From contig DERX01000047.1 in assembly GCA_002361875.1 (NCBI GenBank), forward strand, positions 31,275-55,346: a stretch of 24,072 nt of DNA, written 5' to 3'. The translations under genes were made by a program, and so were the position numbers. Position 1 is the first letter of the stretch. Each line of letters starts with the position of its first letter. Source of the stretch: Ruminococcaceae bacterium UBA3329. Lineage in GTDB: Bacteria; Bacillota; Clostridia; Oscillospirales; Acutalibacteraceae. This document shows, in pieces, positions 23,252 to 24,072 of this stretch. Under the pieces are notes generated by a model that worked only from the letters and a program-made list of their open reading frames with translations, was not told the origin of the DNA and did not search any database.

Positions 23252-24013
23252 TTATGCTAAATAAAGACCGACTCTGTCGAGAAGTCTGTTCATATTGTCT
23301 ATCATTGAAGCCATACCGTGAATTTCAACGGTTCCCCTGCAAAGCTCCTCAAGCGCATTTACTTTGCCGCCGAAAAGCGCCGCCGCAAGGTCGTAATCGG
23401 CAAAGGACATAATGGCTCTCGGTTTTTCGGGAGCTTTTTTAATTGTTACAAGGCGGTGGTCTTTTACACGGATTGTCGCTGTGTCGCAGTTCTTAATGCC
23501 GATTGAAATATCGCCGTCCACCATGTAAGAGGCACTCGCTTTTCCTATGGTGTCCTGATTTGCAATTTGCGAAATAGCAACCGCTATTGTGTAGAAAGTA
23601 AGACGGGTTGAAAGCACAAAGAAATCCCTGTCTTTTAAAGCTTCTTCGCTCGGGCGCATAAGCTCTGTGAGCCTGTCGGTAAGAGCAGTAAAGGTTTTAA
23701 GAAGAAAACCTATCTTCGCAATTCCCTTTGTGGGAACGGGCGTTGCCTTTCCGTCAATAATCTTATTGAATTTTTCGCAGGAAGAAACGGGAATTTTAAT
23801 ATCGGGATTGTTTACGCCGTCTTCCATACGGCAGCCTTTTGAGCTGAAGAAAAGTGTCGCGGCGGGGCCGTCCTTTACCTCAAATGCCAATGAAACAGGC
23901 TTTTGGAGAGCCGAAATAATCTCTTTAGCCTTCGAGTCAAGCTCACAAAGGTTTTCCAATGTTCCGAGTACCGCATACATATTTATGTACGCCATGGTCT
24001 TTGCATCAGTCAT
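23252..24013 (-). CDS. Double SCP2-like protein, first copy
   Basis: This 253-residue protein has two SCP2-like segments. The first (about 38-105) contains VSLAFEVKDGPAATLFFSS and NPDIKIPVSSCEKFNKIIDGKATP. The second (about 183-250) contains RAIMSFADYDLAAALFGGKVNALEEL and GTVEIHGMASMIDNMNRLLDRV, the typical SCP2 ending. A helical linker (110-175, with FYTIAVAISQIANQ) joins them, matching the second copy at the operon's other end. It binds no recognisable cofactor and should carry or present a hydrophobic ligand. GGAGGT lies 6-7 bases before the ATG. It is followed by the aminotransferase after 13 bases. It may be the first gene, but the promoter would lie at or beyond the window edge; only AT-rich sequence is seen at 24014-24072. 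Confidence 0.7.
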   Translation of the reverse strand: MTDAKTMAYINMYAVLGTLENLCELDSKAKEIISALQKPVSLAFEVKDGPAATLFFSSKGCRMEDGVNNPDIKIPVSSCEKFNKIIDGKATPVPTKGIAKIGFLLKTFTALTDRLTELMRPSEEALKDRDFFVLSTRLTFYTIAVAISQIANQDTIGKASASYMVDGDISIGIKNCDTATIRVKDHRLVTIKKAPEKPRAIMSFADYDLAAALFGGKVNALEELCRGTVEIHGMASMIDNMNRLLDRVGLYLA

Positions 24014-24072
24014 AGTTTTACCTCCAAATTCTCAATATAAATATATACAAATAAATAATACCAAATTTTCGT

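Overview
The window looks like a chromosome segment of a low-to-moderate-GC anaerobic member of the Bacillota, class Clostridia, probably a gut lineage related to Oscillospirales or Ruminococcaceae. The evidence is strong purine-rich Shine-Dalgarno sites (AGGAGG type), consensus TTGACA/TATAAT promoters, many hairpin-plus-T-tract terminators, and gene families typical of gut Clostridia (DUF134-NifX fusion, TSCPD protein, DUF4037/TPR pair, DUF2975-type regulator). This placement is inference; no rRNA is present.

Layout. Positions 1-32 are the 3' end of tmRNA, followed by a terminator and a short region holding an inverted copy and a degenerate direct copy of the tmRNA T-arm, three hairpins and a second terminator. 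Positions 424-5704 (+ strand) are an accessory stretch: a decayed XRE-methyltransferase gene, a DUF3592 membrane protein, a lipoprotein Ntn-hydrolase, an alpha/beta hydrolase, and an XRE membrane regulator overlapping a small unknown gene. From 5753 onward nearly everything is on the - strand: a decayed sugar-transporter gene (5753-6133), a DUF134/NifX-like regulator with a consensus promoter (6303-7148), and an SDR reductase (7296-8039). A tRNA-Thr(CGU) on + (8277-8352) is followed by two tiny overlapping - strand ORFs (8487-8752).

Positions 8980-13116 look like one operon reading glpK, malic enzyme, then two paralogous membrane proteins that share an EYDVFSEN motif. Positions 13302-16964 form a tight housekeeping operon: PLP aminotransferase, rsmA, a TSCPD protein, cca. 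Positions 17197-18961 hold a TPR protein overlapping a DUF4037 nucleotidyltransferase-like protein. Positions 19179-24013 hold a five-gene operon: SCP2-like protein, class-III PLP aminotransferase, transketolase N-half, transketolase C-half, second SCP2-like protein.

The best candidate for an undescribed system is this last operon. A split thiamine-diphosphate transketolase and an aminotransferase are bracketed by two paralogous double-SCP2-like proteins. The arrangement suggests two-carbon (ketol) transfer plus transamination on a substrate handled by hydrophobic-ligand-binding partners. The chemistry and substrate cannot be read from sequence alone. Second-tier items are the two tiny coupled ORFs, the EYDVFSEN paralogs inside the glycerol/malate operon, the lipoprotein whose catalytic Cys lies far from its lipid anchor, and an in-frame internal start in the DUF134-NifX gene.
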